From Candidatus Cryptobacteroides faecipullorum (GTDB lineage: Bacteria > Bacteroidota > Bacteroidia > Bacteroidales > UBA932), in contig JADIMH010000012.1 in NCBI GenBank assembly GCA_017694885.1, positions 1 through 64,000 of the forward strand: a stretch of DNA of 64,000 bases. The letters are read 5' to 3'. Shown piece after piece: positions 27,951 through 37,902 of the stretch. Numbering within the stretch: position 1 is the stretch's first letter; the number at the start of each line of letters is the position of its first letter. Both the position numbers and the translations under genes were made by a program. The notes under the pieces are model-generated. The model was not told where the DNA came from, ran no database searches, and saw only the letters and a list, made by a program, of their open reading frames with translations.

Positions 27951-27974
27951 ATGAAAGACCTACACTTGAAATGA
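27951..27974 (+). CDS. Seven-codon leader ORF coupled to the MFS start
   Basis: The frame encodes MKDLHLK and stops with TGA at 27972-27974, overlapping the ATG of the transporter (AAATGAG). The arrangement suggests translational coupling. It may be chance. Confidence 0.4.
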   Translation: MKDLHLK

Positions 27975-29380
27975 GTCTATATTCATTCTACAGGATAAGC
28001 AAGCCTTCAAGCGGGCGCGTAGCCGAAGATAAGATACAGGGCACATACAAATCTCTCAGGAACAAGACATTCTGGGGAGCGACAGCTGCATACAGCCTCT
28101 ATTACGTATGCAGGATGAGCCTGAGCGTGGTAAAGCAGCCGCTCATCGACAGCGGGGCCCTCTCCGCCGGACAGCTGGGAATCATCGGATCCGCCCTGCT
28201 TTTCGTCTATGCCGTAGGGAAGTTCATGAACGGATTCATCGCAGACTACTGCAACATCCGCAGGTTCATGGCCACCGGACTTCTCGTTTCGGCCCTTATA
28301 AATCTTCTGATGGGCGCCATGGGTCTTCTCTACAGCACTGCCGGACTTTCCACCATCATCCTTTTCATCGCCTTCGCTGTCCTCTGGGGAATCAACGGCT
28401 GGATGCAGTCCATGGGTTCGCCTCCGGGAATAATAAACCTTTCCAGATGGTTCCCGCTCTCGAAAAGAGGTACGTTCTACAGCATATTCAGTGCAAGCCC
28501 TTATGTAGGTGAATTCCTTTCATTCATAATAGTCGGTGTCGTAGTATCCGCCTTCGGGTGGGAGTACGGGTTCATATTCTCCTCAATCGGAGGACTGGCC
28601 GGTGCGGCAATCATTCTTATCTTCATGAGCGACACGCCGGAAAGCAAGGGTCTCCCTTCCGTACAGGTCCTTTCAGGAGAGAAAATGCAGAAAACCGACA
28701 TGATGCCGACTGTCCAGGTCCAGAAATACGTTCTCAGGCATCCGGGAATCTGGATAATAGCGGCATCGAGCGCATTCGTATACATAGCGAAATACGCCAT
28801 CGCGGGATGGGGAGTGCTTTTCCTGCAGAAAGCCAAGGATTTCTCCCTTGAGAACGCGACCCAGATCATAGCTTTCTCCGCAGCTTTCGGTGTCGTAGGC
28901 ACCGTCCTGGCCGGATGGCTTTCCGACAAGGTGTTCCGCGGAGACAGGGTAAAGCCTGCGATAATATCAGGTATCCTGAGCTTCATCTCAATGGACCTGT
29001 TCCTATTCACGGAAGGAAGCTACATGATGAACATACTGTATGTTTCGCTGTTCAGCCTGGCGATAGGTGTCCTTTACTGCATCGTGGCAGGACTGATGGC
29101 TGTAGACATCGTTCCCCGCAAGGCTACGGGAGCCGCGCTGGGAATAGTAGGAATTTCAAGTTATGTAGCGGCCGGCATCCAGGATATCGCGAGCGGCTAT
29201 CTCATCCAGGGATATACAAAAGGGGCAGAAGACATAAGCGCGGCATCGTATGATTTCGGTCCGGTGTCCGTGTTCTGGCTGGCGGCCACTCTCGTGGCAT
29301 TCGTCCTGCCGGCGATATGCTGGAAAAAGATGAAACCGGAGAACAATTCCGATCCGGAAAACGGTCAGACTTCGAATTAA
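27971..29380 (+). CDS. MFS transporter, organophosphate:phosphate antiporter type (UhpC/GlpT-like)
   Basis: A 469-residue protein with about twelve membrane segments. The first segment (YYVCRMSLSVVKQPL), then GKFMNGFIADYCNIRRFM and GWMQSMGSPPG, follow the GlpT/UhpT/UhpC family, which exchanges sugar- or glycerol-phosphate for phosphate, or senses it. The longer in-frame start at 27893 lies upstream of the promoter, so ATG at 27971 is chosen. malQ begins 5 bp after its stop, linking it to glucan use. The substrate is inferred only. Confidence 0.85.
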   Translation: MSLYSFYRISKPSSGRVAEDKIQGTYKSLRNKTFWGATAAYSLYYVCRMSLSVVKQPLIDSGALSAGQLGIIGSALLFVYAVGKFMNGFIADYCNIRRFMATGLLVSALINLLMGAMGLLYSTAGLSTIILFIAFAVLWGINGWMQSMGSPPGIINLSRWFPLSKRGTFYSIFSASPYVGEFLSFIIVGVVVSAFGWEYGFIFSSIGGLAGAAIILIFMSDTPESKGLPSVQVLSGEKMQKTDMMPTVQVQKYVLRHPGIWIIAASSAFVYIAKYAIAGWGVLFLQKAKDFSLENATQIIAFSAAFGVVGTVLAGWLSDKVFRGDRVKPAIISGILSFISMDLFLFTEGSYMMNILYVSLFSLAIGVLYCIVAGLMAVDIVPRKATGAALGIVGISSYVAAGIQDIASGYLIQGYTKGAEDISAASYDFGPVSVFWLAATLVAFVLPAICWKKMKPENNSDPENGQTSN

Positions 29381-29384
29381 AGAT

Positions 29385-31439
29385 ATGAAAATAAAATTCT
29401 CGATAGAATACAGGACAGTCTGGGGAGAAAACCTGTTCATCCATTATGGAAAAGACCGGAAGGCTGCCATGCAGTATGCCGGAGACGGGATATGGAGTAC
29501 CGTAATCGAAGCAGAGTCTGAAGCAGAGTTCGGCTCCTACCATTACGAAGTCGAGGAATACGGACGGTTCAAAAGAAGGGAATGGATGCAGCATTCTCTT
29601 GAGTCCGGGGAAAAAAGGACGGGGAATACTCCGCCCGATGAAGCATATGCGGAAATCCGCGACAAGTGGCAGATGATGCCGCGATGCGCCGGAACCGCCG
29701 TTCCCGTCTTCTCTCTGCGGTCTGAAAACGGATTCGGAACCGGAGAGTTCAACGACTTGAAGCTTCTGACGGACTGGGCGGCAGCCACAGGCCAGAAAAT
29801 CATACAGCTTCTTCCTGTAAACGATACCACGATGACGGGGACATGGACCGATTCCTATCCGTACAGTGCGGTTTCCATCTATGCGCTTCATCCCCAGTTC
29901 ATTCACCTTCCGGATGCAGGAGTAGAGGAAGATGAAGAATACAATACGCTGAAAAACACTCTGAATGCCCTCCCGGCCGTAGACTATGAAAAGGTCAATG
30001 CAGAAAAAGACCGGCTTCTGAGAAAGGCTTTCGCCTCAAGGTGGAGAAGCACATGCATGAGCGGAGAATACAGGCGCTTTTTCCGGGAAAACAGCTTCTG
30101 GCTGCTTCCTTATGCCGCATTCAGAATCCTTCAGAAGAAATACGGGACCTCCGATTTCAACAGATGGGGAGAGTACAAGGCCTATGACCCGACTAAAACC
30201 GGGGCCCTGCTGAAAAAAGAAAAACAGGAATGCAACTATTTCTGTTTTGTACAGTTCCATCTTCACAGGCAACTCTCCATGGCCAGAGACTACGCACACT
30301 CGCACGGGGTATATCTGAAAGGGGACCTTCCAATAGGGATAAGCCCTGAAAGTGCAGATGCCTGGACCTCTCCCGAACTGTTCCATCTGGACTCCCAGGC
30401 CGGGGCGCCGCCGGACGCCTTTGCAGCCAAAGGACAGAACTGGGGCCTGCCGACATACAACTGGGACAGGATGTCCCGGGACGGCTATGCATGGTGGAAG
30501 TCCAGGATGAAGAACATGGAACAGTACTTCGATGCTTTCCGCATAGACCACATTTTAGGATTTTTCCGCATCTGGGAAATTCCGCTGGGCGCAAAAAGCG
30601 GACTTTTAGGACATTTCAGCCCTGCGCTTCCATATTCTGCCGCTTATCTGAGAGGACTTGGTTTCAGTCTGCCGGACTCCGGATCCGCCATACCTGAATC
30701 CGAAGATGTCCTTTTCGTAGCCGATCCTTACGCTGAAGGATACTGGCACCCGCGTATCGCGGCCCGGGACACCGATGCATACATGGCCCTCGACCAGTCA
30801 ATGAAAGACACGTACAACAGACTGTACGATGACTTCTTCTACCACAGACACAACGGTTTCTGGAAAGAATCCGCCATGAAAAAGCTGCCTGAACTGCTAT
30901 CTTCGACCCAGATGCTGGCCTGCGGCGAAGATCTGGGCATGATTCCGGCCTGTGTCCCGGATGTAATGAAAGACCTGTGCATCCTTTCTCTGGAAATACA
31001 GCGCATGCCGAAACTTGCCGGAGAGACTTTCGCAGATGTAGGCCGCTATCCGTATATGTCGGTGTGCTCTACTTCCACACACGACATGAATCCTTTGAGA
31101 GCCTGGTGGAAAGAAGACGGAAAACTTTCGCAGAAGTTCTTCAATGAGGTCCTTGGAAAATGCGGGCATGCACCTCAGGAGTGCGAGACATGGATATGCC
31201 GCGACATAGTGAAGATGCATCTGGACTCCCCTTCCCTGCTGGCCATACTGCCGTTGCAGGACTGGCTTTCCACCGATGAAGAGCTCCGTAACCCGGACGC
31301 GGATTCAGAACGTATCAATGACCCGGCCGAGGCTCCCCACTATTGGAGATACCGGATGCACCTCACTCTGGAAAAGCTCCTTGAAGCCGTAGAATCCAAC
31401 AGAAGGCTGCACGATATGATATCGGCGGCCAGACGATAG
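29385..31439 (+). CDS. malQ: 4-alpha-glucanotransferase (GH77) with one starch-binding module
   Basis: A 684-residue protein. An N-terminal CBM20-like module (about residues 1-95) precedes a GH77 domain. The nucleophile is in the DAFRIDHIL motif (D388), the acid/base in ACGEDLGMIP, and STHDMNPLRAWW follows. It disproportionates maltodextrins in the cytosol. Bacteroides and plant DPE2-type enzymes usually carry two CBM20 modules and run near 900 residues; this one is about 200 shorter and seems to keep one. The gene is 5 bp behind the MFS carrier. Confidence 0.93.
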   Translation: MKIKFSIEYRTVWGENLFIHYGKDRKAAMQYAGDGIWSTVIEAESEAEFGSYHYEVEEYGRFKRREWMQHSLESGEKRTGNTPPDEAYAEIRDKWQMMPRCAGTAVPVFSLRSENGFGTGEFNDLKLLTDWAAATGQKIIQLLPVNDTTMTGTWTDSYPYSAVSIYALHPQFIHLPDAGVEEDEEYNTLKNTLNALPAVDYEKVNAEKDRLLRKAFASRWRSTCMSGEYRRFFRENSFWLLPYAAFRILQKKYGTSDFNRWGEYKAYDPTKTGALLKKEKQECNYFCFVQFHLHRQLSMARDYAHSHGVYLKGDLPIGISPESADAWTSPELFHLDSQAGAPPDAFAAKGQNWGLPTYNWDRMSRDGYAWWKSRMKNMEQYFDAFRIDHILGFFRIWEIPLGAKSGLLGHFSPALPYSAAYLRGLGFSLPDSGSAIPESEDVLFVADPYAEGYWHPRIAARDTDAYMALDQSMKDTYNRLYDDFFYHRHNGFWKESAMKKLPELLSSTQMLACGEDLGMIPACVPDVMKDLCILSLEIQRMPKLAGETFADVGRYPYMSVCSTSTHDMNPLRAWWKEDGKLSQKFFNEVLGKCGHAPQECETWICRDIVKMHLDSPSLLAILPLQDWLSTDEELRNPDADSERINDPAEAPHYWRYRMHLTLEKLLEAVESNRRLHDMISAARR

Positions 31440-31471
31440 AGCCGGCAGGGTCCGGCTGTGCGGCCTGCGGT

Positions 31472-32881
31472 TTATGAAGAAAACGCTTTGGAAAGGATCT
31501 CCGGCCTGTAGCGGAAAGAAAGGTAGACGGTACGGACAAGCAGATGGATGAAATACGCGGCGAGCAGGACATGGAGGACAGCCCTTCCATATGCTTCCGT
31601 ATCAGCTTCCCCGGAAGGGAAAACGGCAATCCCGAGAAAATATGCGGCAAAGAAACCGGCAAGGGCCATAAGGCCTGCATTGCGCATGCTTCCGGAAGCG
31701 GTAGCGCCGACATAAATGCCGTCCCAGGTAAAGGCGGCGCACCCGGCAAGAGGCATTGCCAACAGCCACGGAAGATACTTCCGTCCCAAGCTTATGACGC
31801 TTTCATCCGAAGTCATCATCCGCAGCAGCGGTGTTCCGGAAGTGGCGTATATCGCCATGAACAGGACGGCTATGCCCATACTCCACAGAAACACGCTCTT
31901 TACGGTCAGGCGGAAAGATGCGACGTTCCTTTCTCCGATATACCGGCCGGCCAACGCCTCTGCGGCATAAGCGAAACCGTCCGTAAAGTATGAAAACAGC
32001 ATCATGATCTTCATAAGGATGGAGCCGCAGGCAAGGATGAGGTCTCCGCAATGTGCCGCTATCATCGTAAAGCCGATGTATATGCCTATAAAGCACACGG
32101 AGCGTATGAACAGGTCGGAGTTCATGCTGAAGAATTTTCCTGTCTCGCCGCCTCTAAAGACAGAAACTATATCGATTTTCGCCAACCCGGAGAAAACACG
32201 TCTGCGGTACTTGAAGAAGACGATGGATGCGGCCGTCAGCAGTCCGGTGTATTGTGCTGCCACCGTACCGGCGGCAATACCGGCAAACCCTATCCCTTCA
32301 TAGTGCAGGTCCCCGACATTCAGGCCTAAAGCCAAGACAATGCTCAATACTGCATTCATGACATTTACTGTCATATCGGTAATCATCGGACTCACACCGT
32401 CCTGCATTCCGATGAACCAGCCCTTGAAAGCCATCAGGCAAAGTGTTGCGGGAGCCGCCCATATGCGTATGAAGAAATACCGCTCCGCCAAAGAGCGCAC
32501 CTGCGGAGTACAGTCGACCACCAGAAAAGCAGCCTGAAGGAAAAGCCACTGCAACGCAAGCAAGACAAAGGCACATGCCATAGCTATTCCGCAAGAGCGT
32601 ATAAAAACCCTTGCGCACCCGCCCATATCCCCTCTTCCGCATGCCTGGGCCGTAAGTCCGCCTGTTCCTATGCGGAGAAAGCCGAAATTCCAGTAAAGCA
32701 GATCGAAAAGCATTGAGCCGACTGCCGCTCCCCCTATAAGCGTAGCCCCCGAAACCGCTCCCGGGGCCGACGCATCCAGATGTCCGGCAACGGCAAGATC
32801 GACCATACCCACCAGAGGTACGGTAATGTTTGCCAGTATGCTCGGCACGGCAAGTCTCAGGATATTTCCGTTAACAGACAT
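31472..32881 (-). CDS. MATE-family efflux transporter
   Basis: A 469-residue membrane protein with about twelve segments in two similar halves. The N-terminus (ILRLAVPSILANITVPLVGMVDLAVAGHL) and the QACGRGD and GALN-type segments are typical of DinF-branch MATE proteins, which export cationic drugs or toxins with Na+ or H+. Its ATG overlaps the rsgA stop (TGATG), so translation is coupled. Confidence 0.9.
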   Translation of the reverse strand: MSVNGNILRLAVPSILANITVPLVGMVDLAVAGHLDASAPGAVSGATLIGGAAVGSMLFDLLYWNFGFLRIGTGGLTAQACGRGDMGGCARVFIRSCGIAMACAFVLLALQWLFLQAAFLVVDCTPQVRSLAERYFFIRIWAAPATLCLMAFKGWFIGMQDGVSPMITDMTVNVMNAVLSIVLALGLNVGDLHYEGIGFAGIAAGTVAAQYTGLLTAASIVFFKYRRRVFSGLAKIDIVSVFRGGETGKFFSMNSDLFIRSVCFIGIYIGFTMIAAHCGDLILACGSILMKIMMLFSYFTDGFAYAAEALAGRYIGERNVASFRLTVKSVFLWSMGIAVLFMAIYATSGTPLLRMMTSDESVISLGRKYLPWLLAMPLAGCAAFTWDGIYVGATASGSMRNAGLMALAGFFAAYFLGIAVFPSGEADTEAYGRAVLHVLLAAYFIHLLVRTVYLSFRYRPEILSKAFSS

Positions 32882-33843
32882 CAGCGGTATTTCTGCTCTT
32901 CCTCGAGCATTCCGAGATAGGATGAATAGCGCTCATAGCTTATGGTCCCGTCCTCGACGGCAGCCTTGACCGCACATCCCGGCTCATGGGTATGGGTACA
33001 GGGGGCAAACCGGCAGTTTCCGGAGACTTTAAGCATTTCCGGGAAATAGAGCGCTATCTCGTCTTTGTCGACATCTACCAGACCGAACCCCCTGATGCCG
33101 GGAGTATCTATGATATATCCTCCTGAAGAAAGCCTGTACATTTCATAGAAGGTAGTCGTATGTTTTCCCTGGAGATGAGACTGCGAGATTTCGCCTGTAC
33201 GCGGTTCCAATGACGGGTCGAGAGCCTTGATCAGGGATGATTTGCCCACTCCGGACACACCGGAAAAGAGGCAGACCCGGTCCCTGCAGGCTTCACGCAA
33301 TTCCGCGACTCCGGCACCGGTTGCGGCGGAAACGTCCGTTACCCTGTACCCGGCGCCTTCGTATATGCTGTGGAAAGCGGCCACCATATCCTGATGCCCG
33401 GGCCCGTAGAGATCCGTCTTGTTCAGGACTACTGTAGCAGGGATGCCGTAGACCTCGCATGTCACCAGTATCCTGTCGAGGAAAGGGAGCTTTACTTCAG
33501 GAAAATCGACGGTAACCACGATAAACGCCATATCGACATTCGCCGCGATGATATGCGACTGCCGCGACAGATTGGTGGAACGCCGGATAACATAGTTGCG
33601 GCGGGGAAGGATTCCGGTGATGACCGCCGGGTTCTCGGCATCAGGCATCGCATCCGTAAGATTCCGTCCCTCCGGCAGTTCGAAAACCACACGGTCCCCG
33701 ACGGCGACAGGATTCGTAGACGAACTTCCTTTCTGCCTGATCCTGCCCCTGAGCACTGCAGGGAAAAGATTCCACTGCGGAAGTACGGTCAGAAGATAAT
33801 GGCTTCCGGTGTGCTTGACGACTATTGCTTGAGTATTGTCCAT
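32881..33843 (-). CDS. rsgA: Ribosome small-subunit GTPase A
   Basis: A 320-residue circularly permuted GTPase. An OB-fold N-terminal region is followed by NKTD (G4), the P-loop SGVSGVGKSSL, the switch GKHTTT and DTPG, and a zinc motif with C, C, H and C (CRFAPCTHTHEPGC). It checks late 30S assembly. MDNTQ at 33843 is chosen as start; the longer frame adds 15 residues without family support. It is upstream of the MATE gene on one transcript. Confidence 0.95.
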   Translation of the reverse strand: MDNTQAIVVKHTGSHYLLTVLPQWNLFPAVLRGRIRQKGSSSTNPVAVGDRVVFELPEGRNLTDAMPDAENPAVITGILPRRNYVIRRSTNLSRQSHIIAANVDMAFIVVTVDFPEVKLPFLDRILVTCEVYGIPATVVLNKTDLYGPGHQDMVAAFHSIYEGAGYRVTDVSAATGAGVAELREACRDRVCLFSGVSGVGKSSLIKALDPSLEPRTGEISQSHLQGKHTTTFYEMYRLSSGGYIIDTPGIRGFGLVDVDKDEIALYFPEMLKVSGNCRFAPCTHTHEPGCAVKAAVEDGTISYERYSSYLGMLEEEQKYR

Positions 33844-33916
33844 TGTAAAAATAACCATTGGCATGGCAGAGGCCATGCCGGAGGGCAAAAATAGTAAAAT
33901 TTCAAAAAAGAATATC

Positions 33917-33924
33917 TACATTTG
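33917..33924 (+). promoter_or_regulatory. -7 box of the polyprenyl synthase operon
   Basis: TACATTTG, 21 bp before the start codon. Confidence 0.65.
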
Positions 33925-33944
33925 TGGCGGTAAAACACTCTGAT

Positions 33945-34967
33945 ATGATCAACGAAGCACAAATCGAGGAAACCCTCGACAATCTTTTTGGAAATCTGGA
34001 ATTTACATCTGAGCCCACCGGTCTTTACGCCCCGCTCGGATACATGATGGGAATCGGAGGGAAACGTGTCAGGCCACGTCTCTGCCTGACCGCATATTCC
34101 CTGTTCAAGGACAGTTTCACGGAAGAAATCCTGCAGCCTGCAGCCGCCCTGGAAGTGTTCCACAGCTTTACCCTCATACATGATGACATCATGGACAAGG
34201 CGGACATGCGCAGAGGAAAGCCGACAGTCTGCCATAAATGGAATGACAACACGGCCATACTTTCAGGAGACGTAATGTGCATCGACAGCTACCGCAGGAT
34301 AGCGAAAGCCCCTGCCAAGGTCCTTCCGCAGGCTCTGGAACTTTTTTCCGCTACGGCGGCACAGGTGTGCGAGGGCCAGCAGTACGATATGGACTTCGAA
34401 AGCATGAAAGAAGTTTCTATGGAGGATTACATAAAGATGATAGGCCTGAAGACAGCGGTTCTGCTGGCCTGCTCGGCAAAACTCGGCGCCCTTATCGCCG
34501 GGGCCGATGAAAGGACGTGCGGGTATCTTTACAAGTTCGGCTACAGTCTGGGACTTGCCTTCCAGATTACAGACGATTATCTGGATACGTTCGGAGACAC
34601 CAATGTTTTCGGGAAGAAAATCGGAGGGGACATAATCAACAACAAGAAAAGCTGGCTTCTTACAAGAGCGCTTGAAAAAAGCGGGGAAATGGAAAACTCC
34701 GGTGCCATATCCCGCAATGCCGGCACAAGCAGGTCCGCCCTGCTGGCCGCAATGGCCATGAAATCCGGAAGCGAGGCGGAAAAAGAGGCCAAGATAGACA
34801 AAGTCAAGGGAATATACATCGAACTCGGCGTAGATGAGGATGCAAAATATGAAATCATAAAGCAGCATGCCCATGCCATGGACTATGCCGGAATGATAGG
34901 GCTTCCGCGCGTACGCTATGAAATGCTCCACCGTTACGCAGACAGGCTGCTCGGCAGGACGAAATAG
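33945..34967 (+). CDS. Polyprenyl diphosphate synthase, short-chain type
   Basis: A 340-residue trans-isoprenyl diphosphate synthase. The first Asp-rich motif is HDDIMDKADMRRGKPT and the second is FQITDDYLDTFGD. The residue five before the first DD is Phe (SFTLIHDD), a bulky position known to limit chain length, which favours a C15-C20 product over the C40-C50 quinone tail. ATG at 33945 fits the promoter at 33917. It heads an apparent operon with the U32 protein (8-bp gap) and a sulfatase. Product length is inferred. Confidence 0.9.
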   Translation: MINEAQIEETLDNLFGNLEFTSEPTGLYAPLGYMMGIGGKRVRPRLCLTAYSLFKDSFTEEILQPAAALEVFHSFTLIHDDIMDKADMRRGKPTVCHKWNDNTAILSGDVMCIDSYRRIAKAPAKVLPQALELFSATAAQVCEGQQYDMDFESMKEVSMEDYIKMIGLKTAVLLACSAKLGALIAGADERTCGYLYKFGYSLGLAFQITDDYLDTFGDTNVFGKKIGGDIINNKKSWLLTRALEKSGEMENSGAISRNAGTSRSALLAAMAMKSGSEAEKEAKIDKVKGIYIELGVDEDAKYEIIKQHAHAMDYAGMIGLPRVRYEMLHRYADRLLGRTK

Positions 34968-34975
34968 ATCCCGGA

Positions 34976-36250
34976 ATGAAAAAGAAAGATATCAACATAA
35001 TGGCCCCTGCGGGCAATTTCGAATGTCTTCATGCCGCCATACAGGGAGGTGCGGATTCAGTGTATTTCGGAGTCGAAAGGCTCAATATGCGCTCGCACTC
35101 CGCCAACAATTTCAAGATGACGGACCTGCAGGAGATATGCGACATCTGCCGGGAACACGGGGTGGAGACCTACCTGACCCTGAATATCGTACTGTACAAT
35201 GAAGATCTGGAGGACATGCGCCGTACACTCGATGCCGCCAAGGAAGCAGGGGTGACTGCGGTAATAGCATCCGACATGGCTGCAATAATGTATGCCCGCC
35301 GCATAGGCGTGGAGGTCCACATTTCCACCCAGCTGAGCATATCCAACTCCGAGACCCTGCGCTTCTACGCGCAGTTTGCAGACGTAATCGTACTTGCCAG
35401 GGAACTCAACCTGCATCAGGTAAAGGAAATCAAAGGAATAATCGACAAGGAAGGCATTACCGGCCCTGCCGGCAAACCGGTACGTATAGAGATGTTCGCC
35501 CACGGGGCTCTCTGCATGGCCATTTCAGGGAAATGCTATCTCAGCCTGCATGAATACGGAGCTTCTGCCAACCGAGGCTCCTGCTATCAGATATGCCGGA
35601 GGGGCTATGAGGTCACCGATCTTGAAACAGGACAGCAGCTGAAGGTGGACAACAAATATATCATGTCCCCTAAGGATCTGTGTACCATAGAGTTCATGGA
35701 TAAGATCATAGACGCTGGCGTAACTGTCTTCAAGATCGAAGGCAGGGCCAGATCGGCAGAATATGTAAAACGCGTCACATCCTGCTACAGACGGGCGGCC
35801 GATGCCGTATGCGAAGGGACATATACTCCGGAAACGGCGTCCGAACTGAAATCAGAACTGTCAGAAGTGTTCAACCGCGGGTTCTGGGAAGGATATTATC
35901 AGGGAGCGAGGCTCGGACAGTGGAGCGAGGTATACGGAAGCAAGGCAACCAGGAAGAAAGTCTACAGCGGTAAAATAACCAACTGGTTCGGAAAACTCGG
36001 GGTAGCCGAGGTCCTGGTCGAGTCGGCAAGCCTGAAGACCGGAGACAGCATCCTGATCATCGGACCGTCGACGGGCGTTGTGGAAATGACAGTCCCGGAA
36101 ATAAGGGTAGACCTGAAAGAAGCTCCGCAGGCCGGCAAAGGCACATATTGCTCCATACCGGTAGCGTCTTCCCTGCTGGAGTCCTGTGGAGGGAAACTCC
36201 GCCGTTCGGACAAGATATACATCTGGGAAGACGTCACGCAGAAACAATGA
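34976..36250 (+). CDS. Peptidase U32 family protein
   Basis: A 424-residue protein. The N-terminal MAPAGNFECLHAAIQGGADSVYFG and the U32 signature EMFAHGALCMAISGKCYLS are seen, then CYQICRR and KIEGRARSAEYV. The long class in E. coli (RlhA, TrhP, UbiU/V) hydroxylates RNA or quinone rather than cutting protein, using Fe-S cysteines. Conserved Cys are present here, so an RNA-modification role is as likely as proteolysis. It sits 8 bp behind the polyprenyl synthase. Confidence 0.88.
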   Translation: MKKKDINIMAPAGNFECLHAAIQGGADSVYFGVERLNMRSHSANNFKMTDLQEICDICREHGVETYLTLNIVLYNEDLEDMRRTLDAAKEAGVTAVIASDMAAIMYARRIGVEVHISTQLSISNSETLRFYAQFADVIVLARELNLHQVKEIKGIIDKEGITGPAGKPVRIEMFAHGALCMAISGKCYLSLHEYGASANRGSCYQICRRGYEVTDLETGQQLKVDNKYIMSPKDLCTIEFMDKIIDAGVTVFKIEGRARSAEYVKRVTSCYRRAADAVCEGTYTPETASELKSELSEVFNRGFWEGYYQGARLGQWSEVYGSKATRKKVYSGKITNWFGKLGVAEVLVESASLKTGDSILIIGPSTGVVEMTVPEIRVDLKEAPQAGKGTYCSIPVASSLLESCGGKLRRSDKIYIWEDVTQKQ

Positions 36251-36284
36251 AATCCAGACCGCTATAACCGCATAATCCAATCTC

Positions 36285-37814
36285 ATGAAACCTAACTGCA
36301 GAACAATCCTCTGCTGCGGCGCGGCCGCCCTGTCGGCCGCCGGAATGAACGCGGCACCCAAAGGAGACAAGCCCAACATCATCTTCATCCTGTGCGACGA
36401 CATGGGGTACGGAGACCTGGCATGCTACGGACAGAAATACATTCAGACCCCGAACATAGACGCTATGGCTGAAGAAGGCATGCGCTTTACGCAGGCCTAT
36501 GCCGGCAGTCCTGTCAGCGCCCCTTCCAGGGCGACGATCATGACAGGCCAGCATTCAGGACACGGTCATGTGCGTGGCAACAAGGAATACTGGACGCAGG
36601 CGCCTGTAGTAAAATACGGAGAAAACGATGACTATGCGACAGTAGGCCAGGAACCTTACGATCCGGAACATATCATCCTTCCCGAAATATTGAAAAGGAA
36701 CGGATACTCGACAGGCATGTTCGGGAAATGGGCCGGAGGCTATGAAGGGTCATGCTCGACTCCGGACAAGAGGGGCATCGATGAATTCTACGGATATATC
36801 TGCCAGTTTCAGGCCCATCTCTATTATCCGAATTTCCTGAACAGGTACAGCAAGTCGAAAGGAGACACATGTACCGTGCGCATCACTCTTGAAGACAATA
36901 TCGGCTATCCGATGTTCGGGGACGACTACAGGAAGCGCACCCAATATTCCGCCGACCTGATACACCGGGAAGCCCTTGAGTGGCTTGACAGCCGGGACGG
37001 GGATGAACCGTTCTTCGGTTTCTTTACATATACGCTCCCGCATGCCGAGCTGGCCCAGCCGCAAGACTCCATCCTCCGGTATTATAAGGAAAAGTTCTTC
37101 GTTGACAAGACCTGGGGAGGGAGCGAAGGCAGCAGGTACAACCCCGTAGAGCATACCCATGCAGAATTCGCGGCCATGATCACCCGCCTGGACAAGTATG
37201 TAGGGGAAATCCTCGCCAAACTTAAAGAAAAGGGAATGGACAGGAACACCATAGTCATATTCAGCAGCGACAACGGCCCTCATGAAGAAGGCGGGGCCGA
37301 TCCGGCATTTTTCGGAAGAGACGGGAAACTCCGAGGCCTGAAAAGGCAATGCTATGAAGGCGGGATCCGGGTCCCTTTCATCGCATGGTGGCCCGGACAC
37401 ATTCCCGAGGGAACAGTAAACGACCACCAGCTGGCATTCTATGACATCCTGCCTACATTCTGCGAACTTGCAGGCGACCGCAGATTCCCGGACAGATATA
37501 TCAACAGGAATCTTGAAGGAGACTGCTTCGACGGCATATCATTCGCCCCCACCCTGCTCGGGGACGACGGACGGCAGCGGAAGCACGGCCACCTTTACTG
37601 GGAATTCCATGAAACCGACCAGATAGCAGTCCGCATGGGAGACTGGAAACTGGTGGTGATAAAAGGCGTCCCGCATCTGTATGATCTGGCCTCGGACCTG
37701 CATGAAGACCACGACATCGCTTCATCGCATCCGGAGATCGTAAGGCAGATGACTGATATAATATACAGGGAACACCGTGAAAGCGATCTTTTCAAGGTGA
37801 CCCTGCCGCAGTAA
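36285..37814 (+). CDS. Exported sulfatase (S1 family, Ser-type)
   Basis: A 509-residue protein with a signal sequence and the sulfatase alkaline-phosphatase fold. The modification site is S78 in VSAPSRATIMTG (S-x-P-S-R), so it needs an anaerobic SME-type maturase rather than the Cys type. Metal ligands lie in the NIIFILCDDMGYGD segment, and DNGPHEEGGADP is later. It removes sulfate from glycans or steroids in the periplasm. The subfamily and substrate cannot be told. Confidence 0.9.
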   Translation: MKPNCRTILCCGAAALSAAGMNAAPKGDKPNIIFILCDDMGYGDLACYGQKYIQTPNIDAMAEEGMRFTQAYAGSPVSAPSRATIMTGQHSGHGHVRGNKEYWTQAPVVKYGENDDYATVGQEPYDPEHIILPEILKRNGYSTGMFGKWAGGYEGSCSTPDKRGIDEFYGYICQFQAHLYYPNFLNRYSKSKGDTCTVRITLEDNIGYPMFGDDYRKRTQYSADLIHREALEWLDSRDGDEPFFGFFTYTLPHAELAQPQDSILRYYKEKFFVDKTWGGSEGSRYNPVEHTHAEFAAMITRLDKYVGEILAKLKEKGMDRNTIVIFSSDNGPHEEGGADPAFFGRDGKLRGLKRQCYEGGIRVPFIAWWPGHIPEGTVNDHQLAFYDILPTFCELAGDRRFPDRYINRNLEGDCFDGISFAPTLLGDDGRQRKHGHLYWEFHETDQIAVRMGDWKLVVIKGVPHLYDLASDLHEDHDIASSHPEIVRQMTDIIYREHRESDLFKVTLPQ

Positions 37815-37881
37815 GCATGCCTTTTCTGCAACGGCCATAGATTTTTATTCTGTAAAATGAACACATTGAAGAAATTTTACA

Positions 37882-37889
37882 TATCTTTG
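37882..37889 (+). promoter_or_regulatory. metK -7 box
   Basis: TATCTTTG, exact match, about 15 bp before the riboswitch aptamer. No TTG is seen at the usual -33 distance. Confidence 0.6.
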
Positions 37890-37902
37890 CGCTTCGAAAA
37901 TA

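Noticed and set aside
31440..31457. AGCCGG/CCGGCT hairpin between malQ and the MATE gene as a terminator
   Set aside because: No T-run on either strand, stem only 6 bp.
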